Below, one piece after another: positions 1 to 8,280 of a DNA stretch of 64,000 bases. How positions within the stretch are numbered: position 1 is the first letter of the stretch; every line of letters begins with the position of its first letter. The notes below the pieces were generated by a model. That model was not told where the DNA came from. It was given only the letters and a program-made list of their open reading frames with translations, and made no database searches. Source of the stretch: JAFGHJ01 sp964606065 (GTDB taxonomy: Bacteria > Hydrothermota > UBA3072); NCBI GenBank assembly GCA_964606065.1, contig CAZSEX010000003.1, positions 1-64,000 of the forward strand, written 5' to 3'. A program made the position numbers and the translations under genes.

Positions 1-485
1 AGTTCTTCTGTTGTATTTATATTAACTCTTAAGAATAATTCCTCTACATTATACTCTTCTTCAAAGTTTTTGTGTTCATTGTATAGGTCTTCATCCAGAA
101 GCACCGCTCCTTCAGGAGACTTTAATGTCAGATGTAATTTTACCCAGACTTCTTTCGAGTTATCCTGATTTAAATTGTATTTTACTCCGTCTAAATTAAA
201 GTAAATCCAGACAACGTCGCCCGGTTCGAATGTGGCGTTCGGCTGTTCTTCATAATCCATGTACCCTTCAGGCCTTTCCGAACAAAATACTATATTGGAA
301 ATCCCTAACTCGCCGGAAACCGATTCGACTGATTTTTCATCTTCTTCAATGGGTTTTTCTTCCGGTGCAATTGTTTCCTGCGTCCTTTCGACGGGTTTTG
401 TAATAACGATTACATCTGTAGCGAGCAAAACAGCGATTACGGCAACCAATAAGATTAAAACAATTATTGTGATTTTTGCCTTCAT
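1..485 (-). CDS. Secreted or membrane-anchored hypothetical protein, C-terminus off window
   Basis: The reading frame is open from ATG at 485 to the window edge (161 codons) and has a strong AAGGAGGT ribosome site upstream. Residues 2-24 form a hydrophobic membrane anchor or signal segment (KITIIVLILLVAVIAVLLAT). A short acidic linker follows (EEKPIEEDEKS), then a region rich in beta-type and aromatic residues (GDVVWIYFNLDGVKYN, SKEVWVKLHLTLKSPEG). The likely location is an extracytoplasmic domain tethered to the inner membrane. I do not recognise a family and assign no function. The gene starts away from the next one and has its own promoter. Confidence 0.75.
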   Translation of the reverse strand, partial: MKAKITIIVLILLVAVIAVLLATDVIVITKPVERTQETIAPEEKPIEEDEKSVESVSGELGISNIVFCSERPEGYMDYEEQPNATFEPGDVVWIYFNLDGVKYNLNQDNSKEVWVKLHLTLKSPEGAVLLDEDLYNEHKNFEEEYNVEELFLRVNINTTEE

Positions 486-564
486 AATAAATACCTCCTT
501 TTTATTTAGTAATTACGATGTTTTTTTGTTAGCTTTTGAAAGAAATAAAAATACTTATTACTTT

Positions 565-593
565 ATTCTAAGGAAATTTCCGATTATTGTCAA
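565..593 (-). promoter_or_regulatory. Sigma70-type promoter for the protein starting at 485
   Basis: On the minus strand TTGACA (593-588) and TAGAAT (570-565) are separated by 17 bases, about 80 bases upstream of the start codon. Confidence 0.5.
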
Positions 594-813
594 GGCATAA
601 ACATAGTTAATAAACTTCTCTTAGATTTCAAATTTTGTCTCTGATTTATGTCCTTTGTGTTCTTTGTGTGAGAGTTTGATTGTAGTTAGTGCGTAGATGT
701 GTTAGAATATTAAGCTTATTAGAGTAAGGTGTGCCGTATATCGAGTGCCCAATGAAAAACAATAAATTTTTCTCTGCGTGCTTTGGTTTTTACAACAAAA
801 GCAAGAAAGCCCC

Positions 814-841
814 TTGACTTATTAAATCAGCGAAATATTTT
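814..841 (+). promoter_or_regulatory. Sigma70-type promoter for the flavoprotein at 864
   Basis: TTGACT (814-819) and TATTTT (836-841) are separated by 16 bases. A purine-rich AAGAAGGA ribosome site follows before the ATG at 864. Confidence 0.5.
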
Positions 842-863
842 TTAAAGAAGGAAATTAAACCTT

Positions 864-1668
864 ATGTATGACGTGACTATTATTGGCGCCGGACCCGCGG
901 GTAGTACTCTGGCAAGGCTGATAGGGAACAAATATAAAGTTCAGTTAATTGAAAAAAGAGAACTGAAAAACTCTCCTGAAAATTCTGCATCTGCTAAATG
1001 CTGCGGCGGTCTTCTGGCTCCGGACGCTCAGAGGCTGCTGTCCAGAATGGGATTGGGACTCCCTAAAAGTGTTTTAGTCGAACCTCAACTTTTTACTGTC
1101 AGGGCGATAGACACTCAAAGACATCTTGAAAGATACTATCCGCGTCATTATATAAATGTCGACCGTAAAAAATTCGATTGCTGGCTCTTATCGATGGTAC
1201 CTCATTGCGTCGATATAAAATTGGGATGCGATTTCGAATCATACGAGAATGATAACGGAAATTTCAAAATAAAATTCGCCGACCGAAATAACACCTATAT
1301 AGATAAAACTAAAATCTTAATCGGAGCAGATGGGGCATCCTCTCTGGTGTACAAACAATCTGTATCAAAACACCATTTTTCAAGAACATATTTCGCGATA
1401 CAGGAATGGGTTGAGGCAGATAACACCAAATTTCCCTACTTTTCGGCTGTATTTGATCCTGAAATCACAGATTATTATTGCTGGACTATTCCCAAAGAAA
1501 ATTATCTGGTTATCGGAGCGGCTTTAAATCCGAATGATAAGGCCCCGGGAAAGTTTCTGCTGCTGAAAGAAAAACTCGAAGACTTCGGCTTTCAATTCGG
1601 TAAACCTGTAAAAAGAGAAGGCGCTTTTATCATACGACCGATGAGCGTTCGTCAGGTTTCAACCGGTA
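864..1668 (+). CDS. FAD-dependent oxidoreductase, geranylgeranyl-reductase-like, cut by assembly gap
   Basis: The protein begins with a dinucleotide-binding motif (VTIIGAGPAGSTLARL), followed by a cysteine pair (AKCCGGLLAPDAQ) and the second FAD motif (LIGADGASSLV) near residue 155. This order is typical of the COG0644 group-A flavoprotein family, which includes geranylgeranyl reductases and lycopene-cyclase-like enzymes acting on isoprenoid or lipid substrates. Only about 268 residues are visible, because the frame runs into the N block at 1669; family members are usually about 350-400 residues, so the substrate-binding C-terminus is missing. The few codons after the gap that continue this frame belong to the opposite-strand gene. 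The exact substrate cannot be told. It is monocistronic as far as can be seen and convergent with the thiamine-binding gene. Confidence 0.8.
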
Positions 1669-1768
1669 NNNNNNNNNNNNNNNNNNNNNNNNNNNNNNNN
1701 NNNNNNNNNNNNNNNNNNNNNNNNNNNNNNNNNNNNNNNNNNNNNNNNNNNNNNNNNNNNNNNNNNNN
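1669..1768. other. Assembly gap (100 N)
   Basis: This is exactly 100 N, the usual placeholder for a join of unknown size. It removes the 3' ends of two convergent genes. The flanking sequences do not overlap each other, so real sequence is missing here. Confidence 0.95.
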
Positions 1769-2019
1769 TCCTTTCTTTCATCCAATTTTATAGTGGTTAC
1801 TACTCTTTTAACTTCTTCGCTGAAAGAGACGCTGTGCATTTTCCCCGCGACGGATAACAACTTTTCAACGGATTTGGCTTCTATAATCGTACCCATAGAA
1901 GTCAATTCGTATTTTATATCGGGTTCATTTTTTAAAACTTTCAGGGCTTCAGCCACGTATTGGCTCAGTGAAGGACTTTTTGTGGCGATTGGGACAACAC
2001 TTATTTCCATTACAGCCAT
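1769..2019 (-). CDS. Thiamine-binding protein (MTH1187/DUF77 family), C-terminus lost in gap
   Basis: The N-terminus MAVMEISVVPIATKSPSLSQ, the central ELTSMGTIIEA and the final EEVKRVVTTIKLDER match the MTH1187/YkoF-like small ferredoxin-fold family, some of which bind thiamine or HMP. About 83 of the usual 95-105 residues are visible before the N block. The ATG at 2019 directly abuts the stop codon of the upstream methyltransferase, and its ribosome site (GGGAGG) lies inside that gene's end, so the two are translationally coupled. The methyltransferase is homologous to the C-terminal domain of the ThiD fusion at 16591-18054. This makes a shared thiamine link plausible, but that is inference. 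Confidence 0.85.
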
Positions 2020-2670
2020 TTAAACCTCCCGGTTTTTTTTCATTCTTATAATGACAAAACCCCCTTCTCCGTAACCGTCTTTAATATCGTCTATATTTTC
2101 CAGTTTTTCGGAGAAAGAAAAGAGTGTTTGCTTTATTTCCGGATTATAAAATCCCGTTTTTTCTAATTTTTCTGTAATTTCTTTCGCGGAATAAAAATTA
2201 GCGGTTTTATAAAAAGGATTTTTCTCTTTCTTTTTCTGATACACTTTTCCCAGGAAACTTTCTCTGTCTATGAAAGCTAAAATAATGCAGCCTTTTTTCT
2301 TTAGAATTCTTTTTATCTCTTTTAAGGTTTTTTCTACATTTTTTAAAAAGCATAGAGTGGTGGTTATTAGAACAAAATCAAAAGAATTATCTGTAACCGG
2401 CAAATATTCACCGATTCCTACTATAACCTTTATTTTTCTTTTCCGGGCGACTTTGAGCATGGAAAGAGAAGGATCGATACCGAACTCAATTTCCAGGGGT
2501 TCCGCAAATCTTCCTGTCCCAACGCCTATCTCGATTCCTTTACCTTGGGGCAATAAACTTTTCACTCCTTTTAGTTCAGATAAATAAGCCAAACGGTTTT
2601 TCTCGAACCATTCTTCGTATCTTTCGGTATGTTTTTCAAAAGCTTCCAAACTTTTAATTCTATTCTTCAT
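2020..2670 (-). CDS. Class I SAM-dependent methyltransferase, thiamine-associated subgroup
   Basis: A 216-residue protein with a clear motif I (GIEIGVGTGRFAEPL, near residue 47), an acidic post-I region (FGIDPSLSMLKVARKR), motif II (DFVLITTTLCF) and motif III (LKKKGCIILAF), that is, a Methyltransf_11 fold. It begins with a conserved leader (RYEEWFEKNRLAYLSEL) that is nearly the same as the start of the methyltransferase half of the ThiD fusion at 16591-18054 (DYWFSKNKNVFESELLAEK). Its stop codon touches the start of the thiamine-binding gene, and its start overlaps the upstream membrane-protein gene by 11 bases. The substrate is unknown; a role in thiamine or pyrimidine-moiety metabolism is inferred only from neighbours. 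Confidence 0.85.
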   Translation of the reverse strand: MKNRIKSLEAFEKHTERYEEWFEKNRLAYLSELKGVKSLLPQGKGIEIGVGTGRFAEPLEIEFGIDPSLSMLKVARKRKIKVIVGIGEYLPVTDNSFDFVLITTTLCFLKNVEKTLKEIKRILKKKGCIILAFIDRESFLGKVYQKKKEKNPFYKTANFYSAKEITEKLEKTGFYNPEIKQTLFSFSEKLENIDDIKDGYGEGGFVIIRMKKNREV

Positions 2671-3280
2671 TGGGAGTTTTTTTCACAAACAAAAGAGGGA
2701 ATACAATATCGCTTACACAGCAGGGGAGCCACACAGCTAAAAACAGGAAAACGAAAACGTATATATATTGAAACCATAATACTACCGCGCCCAGGCTCAT
2801 GATTATGTGAAAAAGGGATGCCCAGGTACTCAATAAAACATGCCCCATATGAGGAATTTTAGTTTCGGGTTTAAAGTAAGCGAATATGACTCCCATTATG
2901 GCGAGAGGATTTACCAGCCACCATTTTTCTATAAAACCCAGGTGCATTTCCCTGTTTGGCAGATCAAGCAATATTTCTCCCATGTATGGGATGATAGAAT
3001 CACTGAGAGTGGCTATCCCCACTGAACCCACATAACCAATAATCAATAAAACAAAAAGCTTGCATTTACCCCTGAACGCGCCGCACTTATGGAGATTGTA
3101 CATGGAAGCTGTTGCGAAGGCGCTTAAAATAACATGTATGGGATGTAACGTATAAAAAATATTATTGGAAACCCCTGATGGAATTTGCCTAAAAAGAAGC
3201 ATAACTAAAATACCGCTCAGAGCGCCTAACGTGGTAAACGGCACGTGATGTTTTAATTCTCTCAGGATTTCTTTTAACAT
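2660..3280 (-). CDS. Multi-spanning integral membrane protein, unknown function
   Basis: This 206-residue protein has about six hydrophobic segments and conserved-looking histidines at the membrane boundary (FYTLHPIHVILSAFATAS, HVLLSTWASLFHIIMSLGA). It also has cysteine-bearing loops (KCGAFRGKCK) and a late CC pair (WLPCCVSDIVFPL). Histidines within helices suggest possible metal or haem ligation, but no family is recognised. It lies 20 bases after the MBL hydrolase gene and overlaps the methyltransferase gene, so it is part of the leftward operon. Confidence 0.7.
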   Translation of the reverse strand: MLKEILRELKHHVPFTTLGALSGILVMLLFRQIPSGVSNNIFYTLHPIHVILSAFATASMYNLHKCGAFRGKCKLFVLLIIGYVGSVGIATLSDSIIPYMGEILLDLPNREMHLGFIEKWWLVNPLAIMGVIFAYFKPETKIPHMGHVLLSTWASLFHIIMSLGAVVLWFQYIYVFVFLFLAVWLPCCVSDIVFPLLFVKKTPNEE

Positions 3281-3300
3281 TTTTTGAGTTTCAATAATTT

Positions 3301-4014
3301 TTAGATATCAAGAATCTTTCCCGCTGCAATTTTTATAAAATTACTTTTATACGCCTCTTCAAAGATTACCTGCGCGTCATAACCGGTGCAGTGTGTCGGA
3401 CCAACCTTTTCTACCCCCAGTTCTTTAAATTTTTTAACTATAAGTTCTATTTCTCTTGTATCATTATCCATCAAATGAAAACCCCCAAAAACAAAAATTA
3501 TTCTTTCCTCACGAAAATTTTCTTTAACATGTCTTATAATTTTTACAATACCTGGATGAGAACATCCGGTAACTATTATAATACCCTCGTTCTTCTTTAT
3601 CAAGAGCGCCTGTTCTGCTATAAATGAACCTTTATAGTTTCCGGCAATTTCCCCGGTTGTGAAAATTTTATCCTTAATTGAAGTTAGTTTTTCTACCGGA
3701 ATAAGATTCCCTCCGAGGGAAACAACTTTTTTCTTAAATTCTTCACTAAAGTTAGGGCATACGTAAACATCTATGTTTTTTGTTTTCTCAAGTAAACCCC
3801 ATAAACCTCCGGTATGATCCCAGTGGTCATGAGATATTACCACTTTCTCTATTTTAGAAATATCTATACCAAGGCTTTCCATATTCTCAAATAGATATTC
3901 CCACTTTTCTCCTGTGTCGAATAATACGGTTTCATCAACAAGGCAGGAAAAACCCCACCCGGGGGTAAACTTTTCGTCCAAATTAGTATTATCGAATACT
4001 ATTTTTACTTCCAT
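3301..4014 (-). CDS. MBL-fold metallo-hydrolase, COG1237 type
   Basis: The 237-residue protein carries the metallo-beta-lactamase metal motif HxHxDH as SHDHWDHTGGLWGL (near residue 80), then GCSHPGIVKI and FGGFHLMDND, both diagnostic of the COG1237 subgroup. That subgroup includes proteins annotated as dihydropterin-ribofuranosylaminobenzene 5'-phosphate synthases and related cytosolic hydrolases. It should bind two metal ions. The substrate cannot be read from sequence. The gene sits 13 bases downstream of the uracil-DNA glycosylase gene in one leftward operon. Confidence 0.85.
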   Translation of the reverse strand: MEVKIVFDNTNLDEKFTPGWGFSCLVDETVLFDTGEKWEYLFENMESLGIDISKIEKVVISHDHWDHTGGLWGLLEKTKNIDVYVCPNFSEEFKKKVVSLGGNLIPVEKLTSIKDKIFTTGEIAGNYKGSFIAEQALLIKKNEGIIIVTGCSHPGIVKIIRHVKENFREERIIFVFGGFHLMDNDTREIELIVKKFKELGVEKVGPTHCTGYDAQVIFEEAYKSNFIKIAAGKILDI

Positions 4015-4027
4015 TTTACATATCCTC

Positions 4028-4798
4028 CTATTTATTTTTTAATTCCTGAGCTATACTTCCGTCAGGCAGCATCCAGTCGGGATGATATTCGCCTTTTTCT
4101 TCCATTTTATACCTGACGCAACTTGCCCAGTCACCTTTACAGTACAGTTCAATCCGGCTGCGGTCGAGGAGCCCGTTTTCATAAAACCTTCTCATTGGGC
4201 ACACGGGATACCATTTACATTCGGAAAGAAAGATTTTTAACTTTCCGTAATCCTTTTTTATTTTTTCTTTATCCTGAGACTCGAAAATAAGAGCCGTAGG
4301 ATGAATCAGCGGATATATTTTTTTTGACTTTGTTAGTAAGAGTTTACCATACAGATTTTTAAAGTCCTCTTTTTTATCCGGTAAAGTATAATTGTATTTG
4401 TCACAAATATATTTAGTGGAATAGTATCCCAGAGGAGATATTATTTCAGGGTCGATCAATTCTATTTCCCGATCAAGATACTCCGAACAGGCGTCTATTT
4501 CTTCCTGTTTAGGGTTTCGATAATCGGGGAGCATGCACTTTATCAGATTTGTCATGTAAAAATCGGGTTTTTTTAAACCGAGTTCTTCGAACAATTTATC
4601 CAGGGCGCTGCCGGTGGGACCCACAAACATCCGTCCTTCCTCATCTTCTTTTTCGCCGGGCGCTTGAGCAACAAGCATAACTCTGGCTTTTAAATTCCCT
4701 TCGCCTGGAAGAGCATTCTTTCTCGTTTCGAATAAAGAACATTTACTGCAATTCTTTATTTTCTCTTTTAAAATGGATAAACGTTCTTTTTTCGTCAT
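4028..4798 (-). CDS. Family 4 uracil-DNA glycosylase with extra C-terminal Cys-rich domain
   Basis: The core matches Fe-S family 4 uracil-DNA glycosylases, which remove uracil from deaminated DNA: cluster cysteines KNCSKCSLFETRK near residue 17, motif VAQAPGEKEDEEGRMFVGP, the second cysteine region (NLIKCMLPDYRNPK) and the HPT motif (IYPLIHPTALIFE). The catalytic-motif variant is QAPG rather than the common EAPG. The protein is 256 residues, longer than the usual 190-220. The additional tail from about residue 195 has an ordered Cys pattern (CKWYPVCPMRRF, ELYCKGDWASCVRY, then HPDWMLPDG), possibly a second metal or cluster site. Its start abuts the stop of the DUF89 gene. Confidence 0.88.
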   Translation of the reverse strand: MTKKERLSILKEKIKNCSKCSLFETRKNALPGEGNLKARVMLVAQAPGEKEDEEGRMFVGPTGSALDKLFEELGLKKPDFYMTNLIKCMLPDYRNPKQEEIDACSEYLDREIELIDPEIISPLGYYSTKYICDKYNYTLPDKKEDFKNLYGKLLLTKSKKIYPLIHPTALIFESQDKEKIKKDYGKLKIFLSECKWYPVCPMRRFYENGLLDRSRIELYCKGDWASCVRYKMEEKGEYHPDWMLPDGSIAQELKNK

Positions 4799-5701
4799 TT
4801 ATTTTTTCCCGGAAGCTCGATTGTGGTTATTAACTAAAACAATTTCTCCCACTTTGCAATTTACATCTTTTGCGATTACTGGACATTTTGCCATAAAAAG
4901 AAAGAATATACCTCTTTTTTCATCAGATAGGGTTTCATAATTTCCCTGCCCTTTGCTGATTACAAGATCGGCTTTTTCGTATATATCGATAAAGGGTTTT
5001 GAACACAGAGCAATAATAGTCCCTGGAACTTCTGAACCGCTGGATATAATCTCAGCGAATTTATCTATCCCCGCCTCGATGGCATTCTCTTTTAAAGCGT
5101 CATTTATTATGGGTTTTTCCCTGACAGCATACACTATTTGTTTATGTTTATCCATTTTTTTGATTTGTTCTAACAATATACTATCAAATATGGTTTCACC
5201 AACGTTATCTCCGATATACAGAATGCTCTTTGCGTCCGATAAAGCTTTTTTAAAAGATTTAAAATCGAAGATGGATTCTTTTTCCTTTTCTATAATTCTC
5301 TGTTCTTTCTGGAGAATTTTCGTAAGCTCTTTTTCAACATCGAGAGAATTTTTTGTTCCGTAATCGATTATATTCCCAGCGATTGCCAGTTCTACAGCCA
5401 TGAGTAATTTATCTTTAGACGAGAGCACTTTTTTTCTTAGCTCAGGATAAATTTTCAGCGTTTGCTCGGTAGCTTTTTCCTTTAGCTTTTTGTACGGGTC
5501 TTCCTGTCCGGTTATCCTCTTTACGATATCGTGTATGGTCTTTCCCATTTCCGGAGGTGTAGACGATAATCTTATATCTGGAATGGCTCTTGCGACTTCG
5601 TCCAGAATTTTCTTCTGAGTCTTATCATCCGCGCCCGCCATTCGCCCGGCTTCCAGGGCTTGTTTGAAGAAACATGATATACATTCAAGGTACGTTTTCA
5701 T
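4799..5701 (-). CDS. DUF89/ARMT1-like phosphatase-fold protein
   Basis: The opening MKTYLECISCFFKQALEAGR with its CxxC is the hallmark of the archaeal/bacterial DUF89 subgroup. Later motifs include YIGDNVGETIFDSILLEQI (metal-binding Asp/Asn near residue 165), a region with AVREKPIINDA, and GQGNYETLSDE. Proteins of this fold are metal-dependent phosphatases proposed to remove damaged sugar- or cofactor-phosphates. The 300-residue length is normal for the subgroup. It lies 12 bases downstream of the flavoprotein gene, in the same operon. The in vivo substrate is unknown. Confidence 0.88.
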   Translation of the reverse strand: MKTYLECISCFFKQALEAGRMAGADDKTQKKILDEVARAIPDIRLSSTPPEMGKTIHDIVKRITGQEDPYKKLKEKATEQTLKIYPELRKKVLSSKDKLLMAVELAIAGNIIDYGTKNSLDVEKELTKILQKEQRIIEKEKESIFDFKSFKKALSDAKSILYIGDNVGETIFDSILLEQIKKMDKHKQIVYAVREKPIINDALKENAIEAGIDKFAEIISSGSEVPGTIIALCSKPFIDIYEKADLVISKGQGNYETLSDEKRGIFFLFMAKCPVIAKDVNCKVGEIVLVNNHNRASGKK

Positions 5702-5713
5702 CTGATTTTGAAC

Positions 5714-7057
5714 CTAAATATTAGATGCTTGTTGAGCAGCAACAATTATAGGGTACATAGTAGGAGCGCTGGTAAGATACGGATGTGTTGCTACTTGCAG
5801 GGTTTCCAATTCGGTCGCCGACACTCTTTGTTGGATGGCAAGTCCAATAATATTGATAATTTCTCCCGCGGAAATCCCTCCGGAAACCTGTCCTCCCATA
5901 AGTATACCCGATTGGCGTGAAAAAATCAGTTTAATTCTAATTTTGTTTGTTCCCGGTAAAGTCCCGGGGTGTTTATCTGTTCCGGTTGCCTCTCCTATAA
6001 TGACTTCAAAGTTTTCCTTTTTTGCGGTGTTCTCTGTGAGTCCCGCGGATCCTAAAACCAGACCATCTATATAAGTAGAATAAATAGCAATAGTTCCTTT
6101 GTTTTCTCTAACAACTTTCAACTTAAACAAATTTGCTCCGGCGATTCTGGCTTCAGCCGTGGCTGTTGAAGCGAGCATGACCGAAGTATCTCTTCGGGTG
6201 TAAAAATCTCTTTTTCCCGCGCAATCTCCCACGGCAAAAATATCCGGATCCGAAGTTCTCATATATTCATCTACCCATATACCCTTACCTTTACCTCTAT
6301 CTAAACCGGCATCGAAAGCCAATTTCGTGTTGGGGATCGAACCTACACCCAAAACAAAACTATCCACTTCCGGTTCTTTTCCGTCTGAGAGCCGAACTTT
6401 TTCAACCTTTTTATTTCCGAGTATTTCTTCAACTTTAGTATCCGTCAAAACGTCGATACCCTGAGAGGTAAGTTTCTGTTCGGCAATTTCTGAGAATTCG
6501 GGATCGAAGGAGTTACTCAAAAGCGAAGGAAGCACTTCCACAAGGGAAACTTTTACCCGGCCTATTTTCGAAATTTCATCCGCAAATTCGACTCCTATAA
6601 ATCCTCCACCGAGTATCATTACGTGTTTTGAATTTTTAATCCGATCGATTGTACTTTTCAGATAATCCATGTCTTTGTAAATCGCGTAAACACCTTTTTT
6701 ATCTATTCCGGGAATTGGAGGAGTTATAGGTATAGAACCTATGGCGAGGACCACCTTTTCATAATTATATTTGTTTTCTTTCTGCGTAATCACTTCTTTT
6801 TTGGAACGATCTATTTTTACAGCTTTATCTATTTCTAATTCGACTCCGTTTTTCTCCAGAGCGGCATTGCCGAGTTTGTTTTCATCCGGATGTTTCAAAC
6901 TGGAAAACATGTAAGGAATACCGCATGGTATACAACCGTTTTCTACATCCTTCATCAATGTGATTTTTTTATCCGGATAATATTTCCTTGTGGTTACAGC
7001 ACTTATTATCCCTGCAGGGCCACCTCCTACAACTAAAACATCCGCTTTTTTATTCAT
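5714..7057 (-). CDS. Pyridine nucleotide-disulfide oxidoreductase (CoA-disulfide reductase/NADH oxidase type)
   Basis: This 447-residue flavoprotein has the N-terminal FAD motif VVGGGPAGIISAVTTRKYY, a redox cysteine in GCIPCGIPYMFSSL (near residue 43), an NAD(P) motif (MILGGGFIGVEFADEI near residue 155) and the FAD-ribityl motif (DIFAVGDCAGKRDFYTRR), followed by the dimerisation domain. The single Cys in CGIPYMF matches the CoA-disulfide reductase/NADH oxidase group, whose usual motif is SCxxPY, rather than glutathione reductase. It probably handles thiol-disulfide or peroxide reduction in the cytosol. The ATG follows a good AAGGAG site, and a 121-base spacer separates it from the upstream zinc-ribbon gene. 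Confidence 0.88.
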   Translation of the reverse strand: MNKKADVLVVGGGPAGIISAVTTRKYYPDKKITLMKDVENGCIPCGIPYMFSSLKHPDENKLGNAALEKNGVELEIDKAVKIDRSKKEVITQKENKYNYEKVVLAIGSIPITPPIPGIDKKGVYAIYKDMDYLKSTIDRIKNSKHVMILGGGFIGVEFADEISKIGRVKVSLVEVLPSLLSNSFDPEFSEIAEQKLTSQGIDVLTDTKVEEILGNKKVEKVRLSDGKEPEVDSFVLGVGSIPNTKLAFDAGLDRGKGKGIWVDEYMRTSDPDIFAVGDCAGKRDFYTRRDTSVMLASTATAEARIAGANLFKLKVVRENKGTIAIYSTYIDGLVLGSAGLTENTAKKENFEVIIGEATGTDKHPGTLPGTNKIRIKLIFSRQSGILMGGQVSGGISAGEIINIIGLAIQQRVSATELETLQVATHPYLTSAPTMYPIIVAAQQASNI

Positions 7058-7178
7058 TTCAATTCTCCTTTAATCGTTATTTATAACATTAAGTTAATTT
7101 TATTTCTAATGCGAAATACCTGATAAAAACATTGTTTTTCTTCAAGAAATTCAATCAGAACGGACAGCGAAAAAGCTT

Positions 7179-7397
7179 CTATTTTCTGACCATTTTTGTC
7201 CCGCACTTCGGGCAACTCTGCTGATAGCACGGGATTCCGGCCTGATGCGATGTTTCTGCGCCGCACTTTGGACAAACACATCTTCCTGACGGACCTGCTC
7301 CGGTACGATTTCCTCCCATTCTGCCGCGACCACCACCCAGTCCTCTTCCCGTACCGGGACCTTGACCTCTTGGCCCTGTTCCATCTCCAAGTGGCAT
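7179..7397 (-). CDS. Gly-rich DUF5320-like N-terminus fused to zinc-ribbon tail
   Basis: A 72-residue protein that starts after a strong AGGAGGTGA ribosome site. The first 19 residues (MPLGDGTGPRGQGPGTGRG) are the glycine-rich leader typical of DUF5320-like proteins. The tail holds two CPxCG knuckles (CVCPKCGAE, SCPKCGTKM) plus an intervening Cys, so it probably binds zinc or iron. A related leader opens the protein at 8281-8586. Such proteins are commonly found beside MTH1175/NifX-like carriers, as here. Their biochemical role is not known. Confidence 0.8.
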   Translation of the reverse strand: MPLGDGTGPRGQGPGTGRGLGGGRGRMGGNRTGAGPSGRCVCPKCGAETSHQAGIPCYQQSCPKCGTKMVRK

Positions 7398-7508
7398 AAA
7401 ATCACCTCCTAATTATGTTCTCCGAATACTTTATTCTGAACATAGTCTTTTATAGCAACCGTTATTATTTCCCTTTTTTATTTCCTTACTATGTACCGAA
7501 TTTATCTT

Positions 7509-7832
7509 TTACGTCGGGTTTTCGTTTTTATATTTTTCAATTGCGTTCTTTACGCTGCCTGATGCCTCTGAAATTATACTTAATCCTGCCGCCTTTAAAA
7601 CTTGAAACGCATTTGGTCCTGTATTTCCGGTAATGACCGTTTCGACGCCTTTATTTACTACAAATTGCGCTGCTTGAATACCCACGCCTCCGCCAGCCCG
7701 AATAAATGGGTTTTGAATAACCTCGCTTTCCATATTATCCGTGTCGACAATAATAAAGTAAAGGGCCCTGCCGAACCTCGGATCTATTTCCGAATCTAAA
7801 TTACCGCCCTGTGATGTAATGCAAATTTTCAT
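7509..7832 (-). CDS. MTH1175/NifX-like Fe-Mo cofactor-type carrier protein (copy 1)
   Basis: A 107-residue alpha/beta protein of the dinitrogenase iron-molybdenum cofactor biosynthesis superfamily: MKICITSQGGNLDSEIDPRF at the N-terminus, then AAQFVVNKGVETVITGNTGPNAFQVL. Members bind or carry metal-sulfur clusters. No nitrogenase genes are in the window, so nitrogen fixation is not implied. Its ATG follows AGGAGG and lies one base after the stop of the paralogue upstream. Confidence 0.88.
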   Translation of the reverse strand: MKICITSQGGNLDSEIDPRFGRALYFIIVDTDNMESEVIQNPFIRAGGGVGIQAAQFVVNKGVETVITGNTGPNAFQVLKAAGLSIISEASGSVKNAIEKYKNENPT

Positions 7833-7833
7833 T

Positions 7834-8214
7834 TTAGAAATCCTCCTGTTTTTCTGTTTTTTCTATGCCGTAGCCCTTTCCCGTTCCCGGTTCGCACGAA
7901 CTCTCACCGCCTTCTAAAGTTCCGTTTTTTAGTTTTCGGATTGTTTCTTCAATAGTTCCCGATACTCCTGTGACGGTTTCTATGCCGTACCCAATGAAAA
8001 ATTCCTTAGCTTTTCTACCTATTCCACCGGCAATAATACAATCGACTCCCTTTTTATGCAAAAATTCAGGTATGAAACCAGGATGGTGTCCGGGATTCTT
8101 TATTATTTCTTTATTCTTTATCTCATTCCCGTCTATGTCAATGACCGTAAAAGAAAAACACCTGCCAAAATGTTGTGAAATATAACCTTCATCTGTAGAT
8201 ATAGCAACTCTCAT
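7834..8214 (-). CDS. MTH1175/NifX-like Fe-Mo cofactor-type carrier protein (copy 2)
   Basis: Same superfamily as the neighbour: MRVAISTDEGYISQHFGRCF at the N-terminus, HHPGFIPEFLHKKGVDCII in the middle and GVSGTIEETIRKL near the end. The 126-residue protein has a histidine pair and cysteines (GRCFSF, VDCII, SSCEPGTG) that could serve as metal ligands, and a Gly/Glu-rich tail missing from copy 1. Two adjacent paralogues with DUF5320-like partners suggest a small metal-cluster trafficking set; this is inference. Confidence 0.88.
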   Translation of the reverse strand: MRVAISTDEGYISQHFGRCFSFTVIDIDGNEIKNKEIIKNPGHHPGFIPEFLHKKGVDCIIAGGIGRKAKEFFIGYGIETVTGVSGTIEETIRKLKNGTLEGGESSCEPGTGKGYGIEKTEKQEDF

Positions 8215-8280
8215 TTACCTGTTTTTTCCTTTTTTTAAAGATAAGGTAAGATTTCGGTTCTTTACCCCTGTCGTACAAAC

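Larger units (their letters stand above)
486..863. other. Divergent intergenic region with a TGTG-rich repeat fragment
   Basis: No gene is seen in this 378-base spacer. It holds divergent promoters at its two ends. At 649-682 it holds a TGTG-rich stretch (TTTGTGTTCTTTGTGTGAGA) that closely matches sequence at 41469-41505 and resembles other intergenic fragments in the window. Confidence 0.5.

Noticed and set aside
259..600. Rightward open frame over the first gene
   Set aside because: It is the antisense shadow of the leftward protein at 1-485, which has the ribosome site, signal segment and promoter.
6440..6480. CTGAGAGGT-type word resembling part of a TPP riboswitch
   Set aside because: It lies inside the flavoprotein coding sequence at 5714-7057 with no other riboswitch elements. 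No TPP riboswitch is visible upstream of the thiD-tenA genes either.
7081..7281. Open frame overlapping the zinc-ribbon gene in another frame
   Set aside because: It lacks a ribosome site, contains no domain, and overlaps the better-supported gene at 7179-7397.
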